From: Cepaea nemoralis
Lineage: Eukaryota > Mollusca > Gastropoda > Stylommatophora > Helicidae
Length of the DNA stretch: 64,000 nucleotides
NCBI GenBank assembly: GCA_014155875.1
Contig: JACEFZ010026865.1
Span: 326,501-390,500 of the forward strand
Direction: 5' to 3'
Made by a program: the position numbers and the translations under genes. A model generated the notes under the pieces. That model searched no databases, had not been told where the DNA came from, and saw only the letters and a list, made by a program, of their open reading frames with translations. Shown piece by piece: positions 44,791 to 56,404 of this stretch. Numbering within the stretch: the stretch's first letter is position 1; each line of letters opens with the position of its first letter.

Positions 44791-45849
44791 ATGGTTATGT
44801 AGTCAGTTATACACAAGTTATATAACAAATTAGACAATAACAGGGTGTGGTTATGTAGTCAGTTATAGACAAGTTATATAACAAATTAAACAATAACAGG
44901 GTGTGGTTATGTAGTCAGTTATAGACAAGTTATATAACAAATTAAACAATAACAGGGTGTGGTTATGTAGTCAGTTATAGACAAGTTATATAACAAATTA
45001 GACAATAACAGGGTGTGGTTATGTAGTCAGTTATAGACAAGTTATATAACAAATTAAACAATAACACGGGTGTGGTTATGTAGTCAGTTGTTAACAAGTT
45101 CTATAACACATTAAACAATAACAGTGGTGTGGTTATGTAGTCAGTTGTTAACAAGTTCTATAACACATTAAACAATAACAGGGATGTAGTTATGTAGTTT
45201 GTTATACAAAAGTTCTATAATAAATTAAACATTAACAGTGGTGTGGTTATGTAGTCAGTTGTATACAAGTTCTATAACAAATTAAACAATAACTGGTGTG
45301 GTTATGTAGTCACTTGTTAACAAGTTCTATAACAAATTAAAATATAACAGAGGTGTGGTTATGTAGTCAGTTGTACACAAGTTCTATAACACATTAAAAT
45401 ATAACAGAGGTGTGGTTATGTAGTCAGTTGTACACAAGTTCTATAACACATTAAAATATAACAGAGGTGTGGTTATGTAGTCAGTTGTACACAAGTTCTA
45501 TAACACATTAAACAATAACAGGGAATGGTTATGTAGTCAGCTGTACACAAGTTCTATAACAAATTAAACAATAACAGGGAATGGTTATGTAGTCAGTTGT
45601 ACACAAGTTCTATAACACATTAAAATATAACAGTGGTGTGGTTATGTAGTCAGTTGTACAATGGTTATGTAGTCAGTTATACACAAGTTCTATAACACAT
45701 TAAATAATAACAGGGATGTAGTTATGTAGTCAGTTATACACAAGTTCTATAACAAATTAAATAATAACAGGGAAGTGGTTATGTAGTCAGTTATACACAA
45801 GTTCTATAACAAATTAAATAATAACAGGGATGTAGTTATGTGGTCAGTT

Positions 45850-46609
45850 TAGTTTAGTTTAGTCGATTATTAGTCAGTGTAACGTGCGTGGTTTACGCCA
45901 AAGTGGGGTGAATGTGCTGGTTAAGAATCTTATAATGCAATCGATGTTACAGAGGTCAGTTAAGAGAGACGGATGTTGGGTCGGAAAGGTGGAGTAAGAA
46001 ATTCCATGACAGTGGCTGAACCCAACACTGTGATTGTTAGAGCACGTACTGGTCAATAGGAAATTACTAATAAGAGGCAAGAACGTGCTGGATAAAGAAT
46101 AGACAAAGGAATACCCCAGAAATGTAATGTTGGAGGAATTTGGAATGGGGGTCAAGGGTGAAAAATAGTTATTCACAGATGGGCCCAGGGAGAATGAATA
46201 AAGACAGAAGTCTGAGCAAATTAGGGACAGTTGAGTTTTGGCTGAGTCAGAGAAACCAGCCACGACAGGGGCATTCAAGGGACAGTGGAGTCCTAAGGCG
46301 TAGCCAGGAGAGGTGATACTGTTAGTCGAACTGAGGGTTCGACAATTATAGTGCCTTTATCGCGGGGTTAAAGAGACGGTGAAAGGCAGTGCTATACTCC
46401 ACAGGAGCATGAAGGATATCTGTATTTCATTGTTGAAGTTTCCTGAAGAGTGCTGTATCATCGAGTTTGTTTTGAATTAAAATTTTTTGTGCACAGGCCG
46501 GTGGTATATATTGATTCATCGTTGTTGATCAGTCATCCAACACAATATTCACGCTGACATCCACTAGACAAAACCACAGCCACTTCTGTCTGTCAATAAC
46601 CTTGTGACA
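45850..46609 (-). mobile_element. Unclassified 760-bp insertion with ACTAA-type tail
   Basis: It interrupts the 53-bp array, with GTCAGTT at both borders (45843-45849 and 46610-46616). On the minus strand it ends in (ACTAA)n, from plus-strand TTTAGTTTAGTTTAG. A minus-strand frame of 134 codons (45874-46278) is Ser/Leu-rich and has no domain recognised. The tail suggests retroposition. Confidence 0.6.
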
Positions 46610-46970
46610 GTCAGTTATACACAAGTTCTATAACACATTAAACAATAACAGTTATGTGGTTATGTAGTCAGTTATACACAAGTTATATAACAAATTAAAC
46701 AACAACTGTGGTGTAGTTATGTAGTCAGTTGTACACAAGTTCTATAACAAATTAAACAATAACAGTGGTGTAGTTATGTAGTCAGTTGTACACAAGTTCT
46801 ATAACAGATTAAACAACAACAGAGGTGTGGTTATGTAATCAGTTATACACAATTTCTATAACACATTAAACAATAACAGTGGTGTGGTTATGTAGTCAGT
46901 TATACACAAGTTCTATAACACATTAAACAATAACAGGGATGTGGTAATGTAGTCAGTTATACACAAGTTC

Positions 46971-47077
46971 TTCTTCTTCGTTCATCCGGAGTTTTTTTTC
47001 GGATGTGATTGCGTTGTGCCTGTTTACAGCAGAGCTGCGTTCTTGCGCCGTTAGGCCGACACATCCGACTTCTGCGG
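46971..47077 (-). mobile_element. SINE-3, copy 2 (GAA tail), with target duplication
   Basis: A 12-bp duplication ATACACAAGTTC lies at 46959-46970 and 47078-47089, within a minisatellite unit. Its body is nearly identical to 31219-31330, and it is shorter at the 5' end (minus orientation). Confidence 0.85.
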
Positions 47078-47221
47078 ATACACAAGTTCTATAACACATC
47101 AAACAACAACAGTGGTGTAGTTATGTGATCAGTTATACACAAGTTCTATAACAAATTACACAACAACAATGATGTGGCTATGTATTCACTTATACACAAC
47201 CATTCCACCGATTGTTCCCAG

Positions 47222-47415
47222 AGGGCAGGCAAGGATGCGGTGGCACCTTGTCTGGACCCGAAGGTGAGGTGATGTCACCTGGATATCCACAGCCGTACCA
47301 ACACAACATCCTGTGTGTGTGGGTCATCACGGTGGCACCTGGTAATTCTGTGCAGCTGTCGTTCTTGGATCTCGACCTGGAGACTTCAAGCTCCTGTACC
47401 GCGGATTATCTAAAA
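47222..47415 (+). CDS. CUBN: Cubilin exon: CUB3, first half
   Basis: The acceptor is GATTGTTCCCAG and the donor GTTAGT. The AG at 47220-47221 gives the required phase; an alternative AG at 47227-47228 would break the frame. Phase 1 in, phase 0 out. It encodes GCGGTLSGPEGEVMSPGYP, NILCVWVITVAPGNS and SSCTADYLK. Confidence 0.93.
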
Positions 47416-47519
47416 GTTAGTGAATCTGCTTTCTTGCACGTGTGTTTTGTGTGCTTATTTGTTTATTTTCAAAATCCCTGCTAATTTGAATTATTCACAA
47501 GGTTTAAAAAGGATTTAAA

Positions 47520-47740
47520 GGCAGGAGTATTGACTTTATTGTGCCAGATTTTATCCCATATGGCTAAGACATTTTCTGCGGGGCAGCCTGCAAAAGCATG
47601 AACTCCTTAGCTCCAGTGATGACCCCCAGGAATGTTCAAGAAAACTGCACCCATAAACTGAATGATGCAGTCTGGAATCGAACCCACAACCTTTATAGTG
47701 CGAGGCAGGTGGCTTTAACCACTGTGCCACAGAGGCTGCC
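47520..47740 (-). mobile_element. tRNA-derived SINE, minus copy
   Basis: On the minus strand, an A-box-like TGGCACAGTGGTTAAAGCC (47711-47730) and a B-box-like GGGTTCGATTCC (47673-47684) lie at tRNA-like spacing. The body continues to about 47520. It is not a tRNA gene: no cloverleaf closes outside the boxes. Confidence 0.6.
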
Positions 47741-47939
47741 TCCAGTACAACTTGAAGAATTGTGGGCTGATGATGGCTTGGTTAACCCATGGTGTGTTTG
47801 TTGCATGTCCTTCGACAGGATGCCACAACACCGTTGTGAAAATCAACACAAAGCGATCTGCTCCGAAATCACCTACATCTGACTTTGATCCAGGCATGTG
47901 GGGATTGTGGAACTGCATTCACTGCCCCTAAGCCACAGA

Positions 47940-48215
47940 CACCGATGGTTCAGATAGAGGACAGATCACACAGAGGGAGACCTAAACACAAGGAGAGAAT
48001 CTGAGACACAAATGAATAACATGTGGAGGATATGGAGTAGGCTGCTGGAGATAGCAAAACATAGGACGCTTGCTGCCAGTTGGTTGAGGGCCTGTATTCC
48101 AGTGGGGAGTGAGTTGAGTCCAGAACTGACATTGCCTTAGGTGCTCCATCCTCACCTTCAACAGCCAGCAAAGAGTCCCAATATCAGTGGTATCAGTTGC
48201 AATCTGATTGTGTGT
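47940..48215 (+). mobile_element. LINE remnants
   Basis: Bases 47945-48115 carry a decayed ORF2 end (CACAGAGGGAGACCTAAACA, CTGTATTCCAGTGGGGAG) similar to 43970-44285. Bases 48130-48215 resemble, on the minus strand, the RNase H family 3' end (GGTGCTCCATCCTC, CCAGCAAAGAGTCCCA). Confidence 0.5.
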
Positions 48216-48958
48216 CTGTCTGACCTTTCCTCATAGTAATGAGTGTCAGCCAGATGCTCTTGTTTTTCTCTGCCGCACCATCATCTCTAGGCAATAATTG
48301 TGTATCTGTTCCATCTCTGATTTTGTAATGGAAGTCAGTGGGGAATGAAGGACAGAAGAAAACACTTTGTTATGTAGATTTATGTAACTGTTATAATGTT
48401 CTTGTCTTGACCGATGTTGCTCATTGTTGTAAAAGAATATTTGAACATAACAATTCTTGTCATTATCTCGGTGTCTCTTCCTCTGTCAGATGTCACTATA
48501 TAGGCTAGATGAAAAACACGATTGGTGTGTATGATTTGTATGTCTTTTCTATACACTAAGCATATTGAATTTTGTGCATCCATTTAAACTGCCATGCATT
48601 CGGTTGCCACTTTTACTTGACTCTGTGGTGAATTTGTAAATCTGCCTGGCTCTTGCTACAAAGGTCCTGGTTCATTTTTGTACTCAATAATTTGCTTTAC
48701 AGTTGCAGTTGTTGCGAAGTTACCTGGGAATTCACTGGTGGATCTGTAGAGTGCATGCTCTGTGCCAGGTTGTAGGCAAACCACTCTGTGGCAAGAGGCC
48801 GAACCAAATGAAATAAAATGTGTTGGGGTGAAACTGATCCTCTTGTCTCCACCTCATTGTTTTTGGTAACGTCTGGACTGAATTAAGGGAAATAAGACAG
48901 ATTGTAACATGAATTTGGTACATTACATTGACTGGTGTCTGCAAAAATACCTGTACAG

Positions 48959-49115
48959 GTCAAAGATGGCTCCAATCAGATGACACCCACACTTGGTATA
49001 TTCTGTGCCACCGACCTCCCAGCTATGGTTACCAGCTCCAGCAACATCCTCGGTATTGAACTTCACACGGATGAGTCTGTGTCTGGACGAGGGTTCAAGG
49101 CTCAGTGGACTACAG
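48959..49115 (+). CDS. CUBN: Cubilin exon: CUB3, second half
   Basis: The acceptor is CCTGTACAG and the donor GTAAAT. Phase 0 in, phase 1 out. It encodes VKDGSNQMTPTLGIFCATDL, then SSSNILGIELHTDE and SGRGFKAQWTT. Calcium-site Asp (KDG) and cysteine 4 are present. Confidence 0.93.
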
Positions 49116-49239
49116 GTAAATACCTGGATCAGTTGATTATTTGTTGAATTGTTTAAGTGTGGACAACAGCCACAGATGCATACCTTGAGGTGTTAACTCT
49201 TTCTGACCCAGACTGGTTATATTTAAAACTGTGTGAATG

Positions 49240-49350
49240 TAAACAAAGATGCAATAAACAGCAGGTTGTATGTACAATTTGTTGCCCAGCAAATTTTGCT
49301 GCATCTCATCAGTTACATACTACTCATATCATATGAGGTGAATTGATAAA
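49240..49350 (-). mobile_element. Penelope-like 3' fragment, decayed
   Basis: On the minus strand: GTATGTAACTGATGAGATGC followed by AGCAAAATTTGCTGGGCAA, corresponding to the hammerhead-like block of the copies at 51044 and 57335. Confidence 0.4.
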
Positions 49351-49549
49351 TCATATTTTGGCTGAAATATTTAGCACACAGTCACTGTTCAACGGTGGAG
49401 CATGTGTTATCATTATGGTAATCACAGATTGACTATAAAGTGAGAGGACAGGTCCACATTAAACATGGGACATCACTCACAATCTTGAACTTTTTCAGTT
49501 CCAGACAGCCACCTCGACTGCCCAGTGGTAACAGTAACAACAAATGTAT

Positions 49550-50248
49550 TACTTTCCATCCATCCATCCATCATGTGCCATGCCGGTAAGCGTGGGCGGT
49601 CATGTTCTGCCATCTCACTCGATCACCAGAGTCGTGGATCAGTTCCGTGTTTCTGTCTCGACCATGCCACAAGGCCAAGCCATCCAGATACTTGCTTCTA
49701 GGTCTTCCCCTTGCTCTGTTCCCCTCGATCTTACCAATTGTCTGTCACCAAGTTCTCCAAATCATTTCTTCTCATAACATGCCCAAAAAATTTTGACTGT
49801 CTGCGTCTAATGTCTCTAATCAGTTTACGATCTTCATTTGTTTCTTGAAGGACTTGTTCATTGCTCTTTCTGGCTGTCCATGGTATTCTTTGCATTTTCC
49901 TCAGAAACCACATTTCTACAGCCATCAGTTGTTTTTCAGCCTGACTGCTCATTGTCCAAGCTTCACATCCATATAAAAGTACAGGTTCTATGTAGCATCT
50001 CAACACTCTTTTTCTCGTTTCAATTGACATCTTTTTATTGGTCAGTATGTTTTTCATCTTGCTAAAGGCTACTTTTGCCATGGCGATTCTTGTTCTAATC
50101 TCTTCAAGGCATCTCCCATCAGATGTTATTACTGTTCCGAGATAATTGTACCTATTCACTTGTTGAAGAATATTCAACAAGTGAATAGGTACAATTATCT
50201 CGGAACAGTAATAACATCTGATGGGAGATGCCTTGAAGAGATTAGAAC
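49550..50248 (-). mobile_element. LINE, ATGG-tail family, with 5' inversion
   Basis: The minus-strand frame includes NRYNYLGTVITSDGRCLEEI, VAFSKMKNILTNKKM, LLYGCEAWTMSSQAEKQL and FFGHVMRRNDLENLV; the 3' tail is (ATGG)n at 49556-49574. At its 5' end (50092-50167) the sequence is repeated as a perfect inverted copy at 50173-50248. The ORF2 C-terminus is in another frame below 49737. Confidence 0.88.
50092..50248. repeat. Perfect 76-bp palindrome with 5-nt spacer
   Basis: Arms 50092-50167 and 50173-50248 are exact reverse complements (from GTTCTAATCTCTTC to CACTTGTTGAA and back); the spacer is GAATA. The arms are LINE sequence. Confidence 0.97.
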
Positions 50249-50316
50249 TATTTCTTACTTTCACAGGGGCCAAATATACGTGCATTGTAAAATACAAATA
50301 TATTGTCAAAGAGTCT

Positions 50317-51022
50317 TTAACCCTTTACAGGGCAGACGCTTGTCCGTTTTGTAGCCCTGAATGGGCAAGATTTTTTCAGGTTCTGTAAAAATTTCGGGTC
50401 GCGTTAGTAAAAACATCACAAACAAGGTGTTAGTCAACCGATTTTAGTTAAATAAACAACACAATGAAGGGAAAAGCATGCAGAATATGTTACTCATGTG
50501 ATTGTTGCCGGTAATCCATATATGAACACAAATATTTACGAAATACGGCATGTTGTTTGTGATTTTCCGTCATCTATACGGCAATTTACAAACACATTTT
50601 CAGAATCATAATCACTTACTTTAAAGTCCGACTCACGACTTGCTAAAGCAAAGTAACGCTTTGCACTGATATCTAGCTCCGATTAATAATCAACTTCGTG
50701 CCCTTTAATGTCATTTAAATTGAACAGAGCTAAATCTCGGCTATCACTTGAAGAATCGCCGAAATCCATTTTGAAAAACAGTGTAAAACTCCCGAAAACT
50801 ATCAAAACAAGTCCGTAAAAGTCCGTTCAAAGTCATTGTAGCGCGTTTACAAATGGCGGCCACGTTGTCAAGCTATGGGCGAAAGTGAAAGTAGCCGACG
50901 GAAGTGTCGGAAAGCCGAGAGATCGCGTTTTTACAATGCATAATAGTATCGGCCGGAATCGCCCGTTGCGCTCGTATTTAGAGACCGGCCGGTAAAGGAC
51001 GCTACGCCTTGTAAAGGGTTAA
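50317..51022. mobile_element. piggyBac-like non-autonomous element, copy 2
   Basis: TTAA at 50317-50320 and 51019-51022; 698 bp between. The termini and body match copy 1 (503-1203) with scattered substitutions and small indels. It inserted in the left flank of a Penelope-like fragment. Confidence 0.8.
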
Positions 51023-51043
51023 AACAATGTTTTCCTGTAGTGA

Positions 51044-51226
51044 ATTTGAATAACAAAGACACAAACAATAGATTGCACGATTTATTGTCTGGCATATTTC
51101 ACTGCATCTCGTCAGGTACATACTGCAGAAATCACACAACGTAAAGTAAATTAACTAGATAAACCCTCAAGTTGAAATATACACATATTCGCACAGTAAT
51201 GTCAATTGTCTACCACGGTAATTTTA
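51044..51226 (-). mobile_element. Penelope-like 3' fragment
   Basis: It matches 57345-57510 (TTTGAATAAC...ACACAAACAATAGATTGCAC; CATCTCGTCAGGTACATACT). AAAGAGTCTTTA occurs at 50308-50319 and 51227-51238 and is probably its target duplication, now split by the TTAA element. Confidence 0.65.
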
Positions 51227-51259
51227 AAAGAGTCTTTAGTATACTCCGAGTCTGTAAGA

Positions 51260-52720
51260 AGCCCAATCACATATGATACATTGATTGGTACACATGAAGA
51301 ACAGGCCAATCACATGATACATTGATTGGTACACATGGAGAACAGCTAATCACACATGACACATTGGTTGGTACACATGGAGAACAGCTAATCACACATT
51401 ATACATTGGTTGGTACACAAAAAGAACAGCCAATCACACATGATACATTGATTGGTACACATGAAGAACAGCCAATCACATGATACTTGATTGATACACA
51501 TGAAGAACAGCCAATCACACATGATACATTGATTGGTACACATGGAGAACAGCCAATCACACATGATAACATTGGTTGGTACACATGAAGAACAGCCAGT
51601 CACACATGATACATTGGTTGGTACACATGAAGAACAGCCAATCACACATGATACATTCATTGGTACACATGGAGAACAGCCAATCACACATGATACATTG
51701 GTTGGTACACATGAATAACAGCCAATAACATGATACTTGATTGATGCACATGAAGAACAGCCAATCACACATGATACATTGATTGGTACACATGAAGAAT
51801 AGCCAATCACACATGATACATTGGTTGGTACACATGAAGAACAACCAATCACACATGATACATTGGTTGGTATACATGAAGAACAGCCAATCACACATGA
51901 TACATTGGTTGGTACACATGAAGAACAGCCAATCACACATGATACATTGGTTGGTACACATGAAGAACAGCCAATCACACATGATACATTGGTTGGTACA
52001 CATGAAGAATAGCCAATCACAGATGATACATTGGTTGGTACACATGAAGAACAGCCAATCATATATGATACATTGGTTGGTACACATGAAGAATAGCCAA
52101 TCACAGATGATACATTGGTTGGTACACATGAAGAATAGCCAATCACAGATGACAAGATGATTGGTACACATGAAGAATAGACAGTCACACATGATACATT
52201 GATTGGTACACATGAAGAACAGCCAATCACAGATGATACATTGGTTGGTATACATGAAGAACAGCCAATCACACATGATACATTGGTTGGTACACATGAA
52301 GAACAGCCAATCACAGATGATACATTGGTTGGTACACATGAAGAATAGCCAATCACAGATGATACATTGGTTGGTACACATGAAGAATAGCCAATCACAG
52401 ATGACAAGATGATTGGTACATATGAAGAACAGCCAATCACAGATGACATGTTCATTGGTACAAAGAAGAAGAGCTAATCACAGATGACATGATGATTATT
52501 ACAAATGAACAGCCAATCACAGATGACATGTTCATTGGTACAAATGAAGAACAGCCAATCACAGATGACATGATGATTAGTACAAATGAAGAACAGCCAC
52601 TAACAGATGACATGATGATTGGTACAAATTAAGAACAGCCAATCATAGATGACATGATGATTGGTACAAGTGAAGAACAGCCAAACACACATGATGTGTT
52701 TCTTGGCACAGAAAGAGTTC
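51260..52720. repeat. 42-bp minisatellite, about 34 copies
   Basis: The unit: GGTTGGTACACATGAAGAAC, AGCCAATCACACATGATACA, TT (42 bp). The period is a multiple of three, so frames are open on both strands (a 14-residue repeat); these are not genes. Confidence 0.95.
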
Positions 52721-53626
52721 ATAAGTTACTGAACACCTTCTTTATTTCTTGTCTGGTATATTTTCGTTCATATTTCCCTACCTGATTATAACAGTATGAG
52801 CTAGAGGACAACACTTATAAAGTAGGATTGTCCTGACAGTGACTTAATGAATTAGTGACAACAAGTACGAACATGTTAAAGTATGTGCAGACTTAATTAT
52901 TTGACAGAAGACAAACCCTTTTCCCCATTGCATGAGAATGCACCAAAAAGTAATATTGATACATAGAAAGACTGTATGTAGTAACTAGGAATGACAGCGT
53001 TCAATGATGGAAGGATGAAGGGGATGACAACAAAAGAGTTGGTATTCCATCAAGAGCAGAAGGTTGTAAGATATAGAGAGCATGGATGTCATTTGGAATT
53101 GTCGGACACTAAATATTTGAATAGCTAGGATAGCATTTTGATCAGAAGAGAATCAATAAAATTATAATAAAAGGAATTTTGACTTATTTGAGATATCAAA
53201 ACGTGAAATCATAGTCTCAGTTGATTACTTGGCATATAAGTCGTTGACGTGGAAATTATGAGTTTATTCTCAAATGATCTTTGAAGTTGTGTATTGTTGA
53301 TATTTTGTAGCATCAGCAACTATGTGTCAAAGTGTTGAAAATTCGGTTGCTACTGAATTCAAGTTTGAAAATAAAAATTCACGTGGAAACTTTCAAAGGT
53401 GGAAATTTTGTGAAATTATTCTTTAGGTTGGAAAGGTTTTAAGGATATGGCTGGATCAATTGTCCTTCTCGAATTTAATTACTGTACACTGGGAACAATG
53501 CACATCGCGAATGGTATTCTAAATACCCCACTACGTGATTCACAACCCTTGGAGTTAATGCGGTTGAGACTGTTACATGATCTCTAAAATACCAGCGTCA
53601 CATGTTTTTGATCATTTGTCTTCCAG
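52721..53626 (+). other. Intron sequence, nothing recognised
   Basis: Unique-looking AT-rich sequence up to the CUB4a acceptor. No coding domain, RNA gene or terminus recognised. Confidence 0.5.
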
Positions 53627-53808
53627 CCTGTGGAGGGACATTCTCAGGCCTGCAGGGTCAGATCCAGTCGCCACAATGGCCTCAGTTCTACCCGTTGAGT
53701 AAGATGTGTGACTACCTAATTCAAGTTCCTTACTCCCATGTTGTCAGGTTTGAGCTCACTGATGTCCAGCTCGGGGAATCTGTAGACTGCACATATAACT
53801 ACATTGAG
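53627..53808 (+). CDS. CUBN: Cubilin exon: CUB4, first half
   Basis: The acceptor is GTCTTCCAG and the donor GTAATT. Phase 1 in, phase 0 out, 182 nt. It encodes CGGTFSGLQGQIQSPQWP, KMCDYLIQVPYSHV and VDCTYNYIE. Compared with DYLE in CUB2 the Asp is Asn (NYIE), which removes a usual calcium ligand. Confidence 0.93.
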
Positions 53809-53934
53809 GTAATTACTCAAGTTGTCAGACAGTATTTTGATTTGAAATATGAACACACAAGCAATGGGTTTTTCAATTTCTCTTTCTTGTTCTTCTTCTT
53901 TTGTCCTTTATATTCCATAGGAGCATAGGCTTTG

Positions 53935-54235
53935 GCCGTCTCACTTCAAGCTGTACTATTCTTAGCTCTCCCATGCGGTTCCATACCCTCTCCATATTAT
54001 TTTTTTTCCTCTAATTTTCTTTATGTGTTTTTATGTCTTCCTCTATTCTGTTTGCACTGTGGGTTCCAGATGCAAGTCTTTGTTATTATACTATTCTCAG
54101 GGTCACTCAGTGTATGTCCTTCCCAGTGCCAGCATCTTTTCTTCACCTTTTTATTCATTGGTACTTGTTTAGTTTTCTCCAAGAGCTCCCAGCTGGTGAT
54201 TCTATCATACAATTTTATTCCCACTATTCTGCACT
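53935..54235 (-). mobile_element. LINE ORF2 C-terminal remnant
   Basis: The minus-strand frame includes KLYDRITSWELLEKTKQV and CWHWEGHTLSDPENSI, then NPQCKQNRGRHKNT: the GH-L...RGR-NT pattern of the remnant at 43970-44285. Decayed. Confidence 0.6.
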
Positions 54236-54439
54236 ATTAATAAATGTTTGTAGTTTATTGGTAATTCTTTTAGTCATTCTCCATATTTTACAGTTTATTA
54301 GCTGACATATTTTGATGTATCTTGTCAGGCGTATTTTACAGAAATAAATCAACTTAGTATTGAAGTATTACTTATTTCAGAGAGAGAGAGACAGATGCAA
54401 GCATGCACACACACACATGCGCACACACACTCTATTAAG

Positions 54440-54945
54440 CATTCTTGTATATATGCGTGTGTTTTTTTCTTGTTCAATGATGAAGACTTTGGTTGAAACA
54501 TTTGCCTCTATCTGTGTGTGTTTTTCTTCTTCAATGATGAAGACATTGTTTGAAACATTTGCCTCTAAGGTCAGTGTGTCTCTTTCTTGTTCATTGATCA
54601 AGACTTTGGTTGAAACATTTGCCTGTATCTGTGTGTGTCTTTCTTGTTCATTGATGAAGACTTTGGTTAAAACATTTGCCTCTATCTGTGTTTGTTTTTC
54701 TTGTTCAATGTTGAAGACTTTGGTTGAAACATTTTCCTGTATCTGTGTGTTTTTCTTGCTCAGCGATGAAGACTGGTTGAAACATTTGGCCATATATGTG
54801 TGTGTGAAAATGATGAAGACTTGGTTGAAACATTTGGCTGTATCTATGTGTGTGTTTTTTTCTTGTTCATTGATGAAGACTTTGGTTGAAACATTTGCCT
54901 GTATATTTATGTTTCTTTCTTGTTCAATGATGAAGAATCTGGTCT
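54440..54945. repeat. ~60-bp minisatellite, about 9 copies
   Basis: The unit: TTCTTGTTCAATGATGAAGA, CTTTGGTTGAAACATTTGCC, TCTATCTGTGTGTGTTT. Open frames on both strands are by-products. Confidence 0.9.
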
Positions 54946-55370
54946 TGAAAAGTTGTGAGTCGCCTATTCATCTTATGGTTGTGAGTATTGGACAATGAGT
55001 AATGGATTGGTGAAGAATCTGGAGGCAGTGGAGATGTGATGTTTGAGAAAAATGTCAAGAGTATAGTAGACAGACGAAATCTAGCACTGAGGTATTGACA
55101 ACAGCAGGTGTGGCAAGAGTCTAAACCAATCTAAACCATAAAAAGATGACAAATGAATTGTGGAATAGAGAGATGAGCCTGGTGTTGGGAAGTACTAGAC
55201 AAGAGAGGCAGACAGGGTAGAGACAGATGTGTGTGGACAGCTTAAAGAGCAGATATAAGCACAACCAACTTCATCAGACTGTCTCATGGGAGAGAGGATG
55301 GGGGAGAGTCGTGGTCACTGATGTCTGCTCCAGTCCAGACACCTGAAGAAGTTGAAAGTAGAAAAGGTCA
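54945..55370 (+). mobile_element. LINE remnant (ATGG-tail family)
   Basis: CGCCTATTCATCTTATGGTT, GAGTATTGGACAATGAGTAA and following parallel the LLYGCEAWTMS region at 42620-42660. No intact frame remains. Confidence 0.5.
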
Positions 55371-55469
55371 AGGTAACACCATAACACACACTGCTGGTCG
55401 TGTGAAGGGCTAAGACCTTATTGTGTATTAGATCAAAGTTATATGAGAGGAGGTAATACATTCCACATC

Positions 55470-55640
<171 letters not shown>

Positions 55641-55849
55641 AATCCAATCATGAGCTGTTTACCCTTCCTTCTTCATTACTTGAAGGTACACATGGCTTCC
55701 AGCTCGAGAATGGAGCTAGAGGTTGTCGCGGTTGATTTCCTTTGGTTGGAGAGTAGTACAGAGTGACATCTGTTTGTGACAGACTTACAAAGCATGCCGT
55801 GTAAAACATAAACAAGTGTGTGGATTGGCTTGTGTTGCTAGAAAAAATG

Positions 55850-56215
55850 AAAGTCAAGGGTCTATCATGGATGTTCTGCCCAGGGCAGGCAGGTGTGCCA
55901 GGAAATGAACAGGCTGATACACTGGCTGCTGCCGCTGCTGTGGGTCACTGTAGATGGTGACCAAGCTGATGTGGGGAAGGCTGTCTGGAAACCAATAAAA
56001 TGTGCAGGAAAACAAACACAGGGCCCACATGTGGAGAAGCTGATTCAGCCAGTAGTCAACAGAAAGTCTGTATGATACTCAGTGTAGAGGAAAACACCGG
56101 CAGACTTTCAATCAGGCTGCCACTAGTCCATCAGCGTGGGAACTCTTGGTTGGGTTCTGAAGGAGGGGACTGAGCACCTGTGGGAATGCCCCTAGTGCAA
56201 TGACCTTGATTCTGG
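55850..56215 (+). mobile_element. LINE remnant, RNase H family
   Basis: ATGTTCTGCCCAGGGCAGGC and following encode FCPGQAGVPGNEQADTLAA, the end of an RNase H domain. The 3' end GGAGGGGACTGAGCACCTGT matches the family terminus at 61650-61690. It ends just before the CUB4b acceptor. Confidence 0.7.
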
Positions 56216-56235
56216 AATTCATTTTTCTTCTTTAG

Positions 56236-56404
56236 TTTCATGATGGAGCCAACCAGGCTGCGGCAATGATTGGATCTAGACTCTGTAGTAATGCTACCCT
56301 CTCCAGAATCATGTCCACAGGAAGTCAGATGTTTGTCCGCTTTTCTACGGACGGATCGGTAAACAACCGCGGCTTCCATGGAAGGTTTACTGCTGCTGAA
56401 ACGG
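56236..56404 (+). CDS. CUBN: Cubilin exon: CUB4, second half
   Basis: The acceptor is TTCTTCTTTAG and the donor GTGATT. Phase 0 in, phase 1 out. It encodes FHDGANQAAAMIGSRLCSNA (cysteine 4), then GSQMFVRFSTDGS and NNRGFHGRFTAAET. Confidence 0.92.

Larger units (their letters stand above)
44285..47185. repeat. ~53-bp minisatellite with several insertions
   Basis: The unit: GTGGTTATGTAGTCAGTTAT, ACACAAGTTCTATAACAAAT, TAAACAATAACAGG. Roughly 40 copies in total. The array is interrupted by a LINE fragment (44375-44790), a 760-bp insertion (45850-46609) and a SINE-3 (46971-47077). It ends about 40 bases before the CUB3a exon. Confidence 0.93.

Noticed and set aside
44285..47185. Regular repeat array that could suggest CRISPR
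   Set aside because: Units are contiguous with no unique spacers, and the setting is an intron of an animal gene.
47673..47730. Possible tRNA gene on the minus strand
   Set aside because: Good A and B boxes but no paired acceptor stem; SINE-like body follows.
51388..52455. 355-codon minus-strand frame rich in Cys/Val/Pro
   Set aside because: Product of the 42-bp minisatellite; several overlapping frames are equally open.
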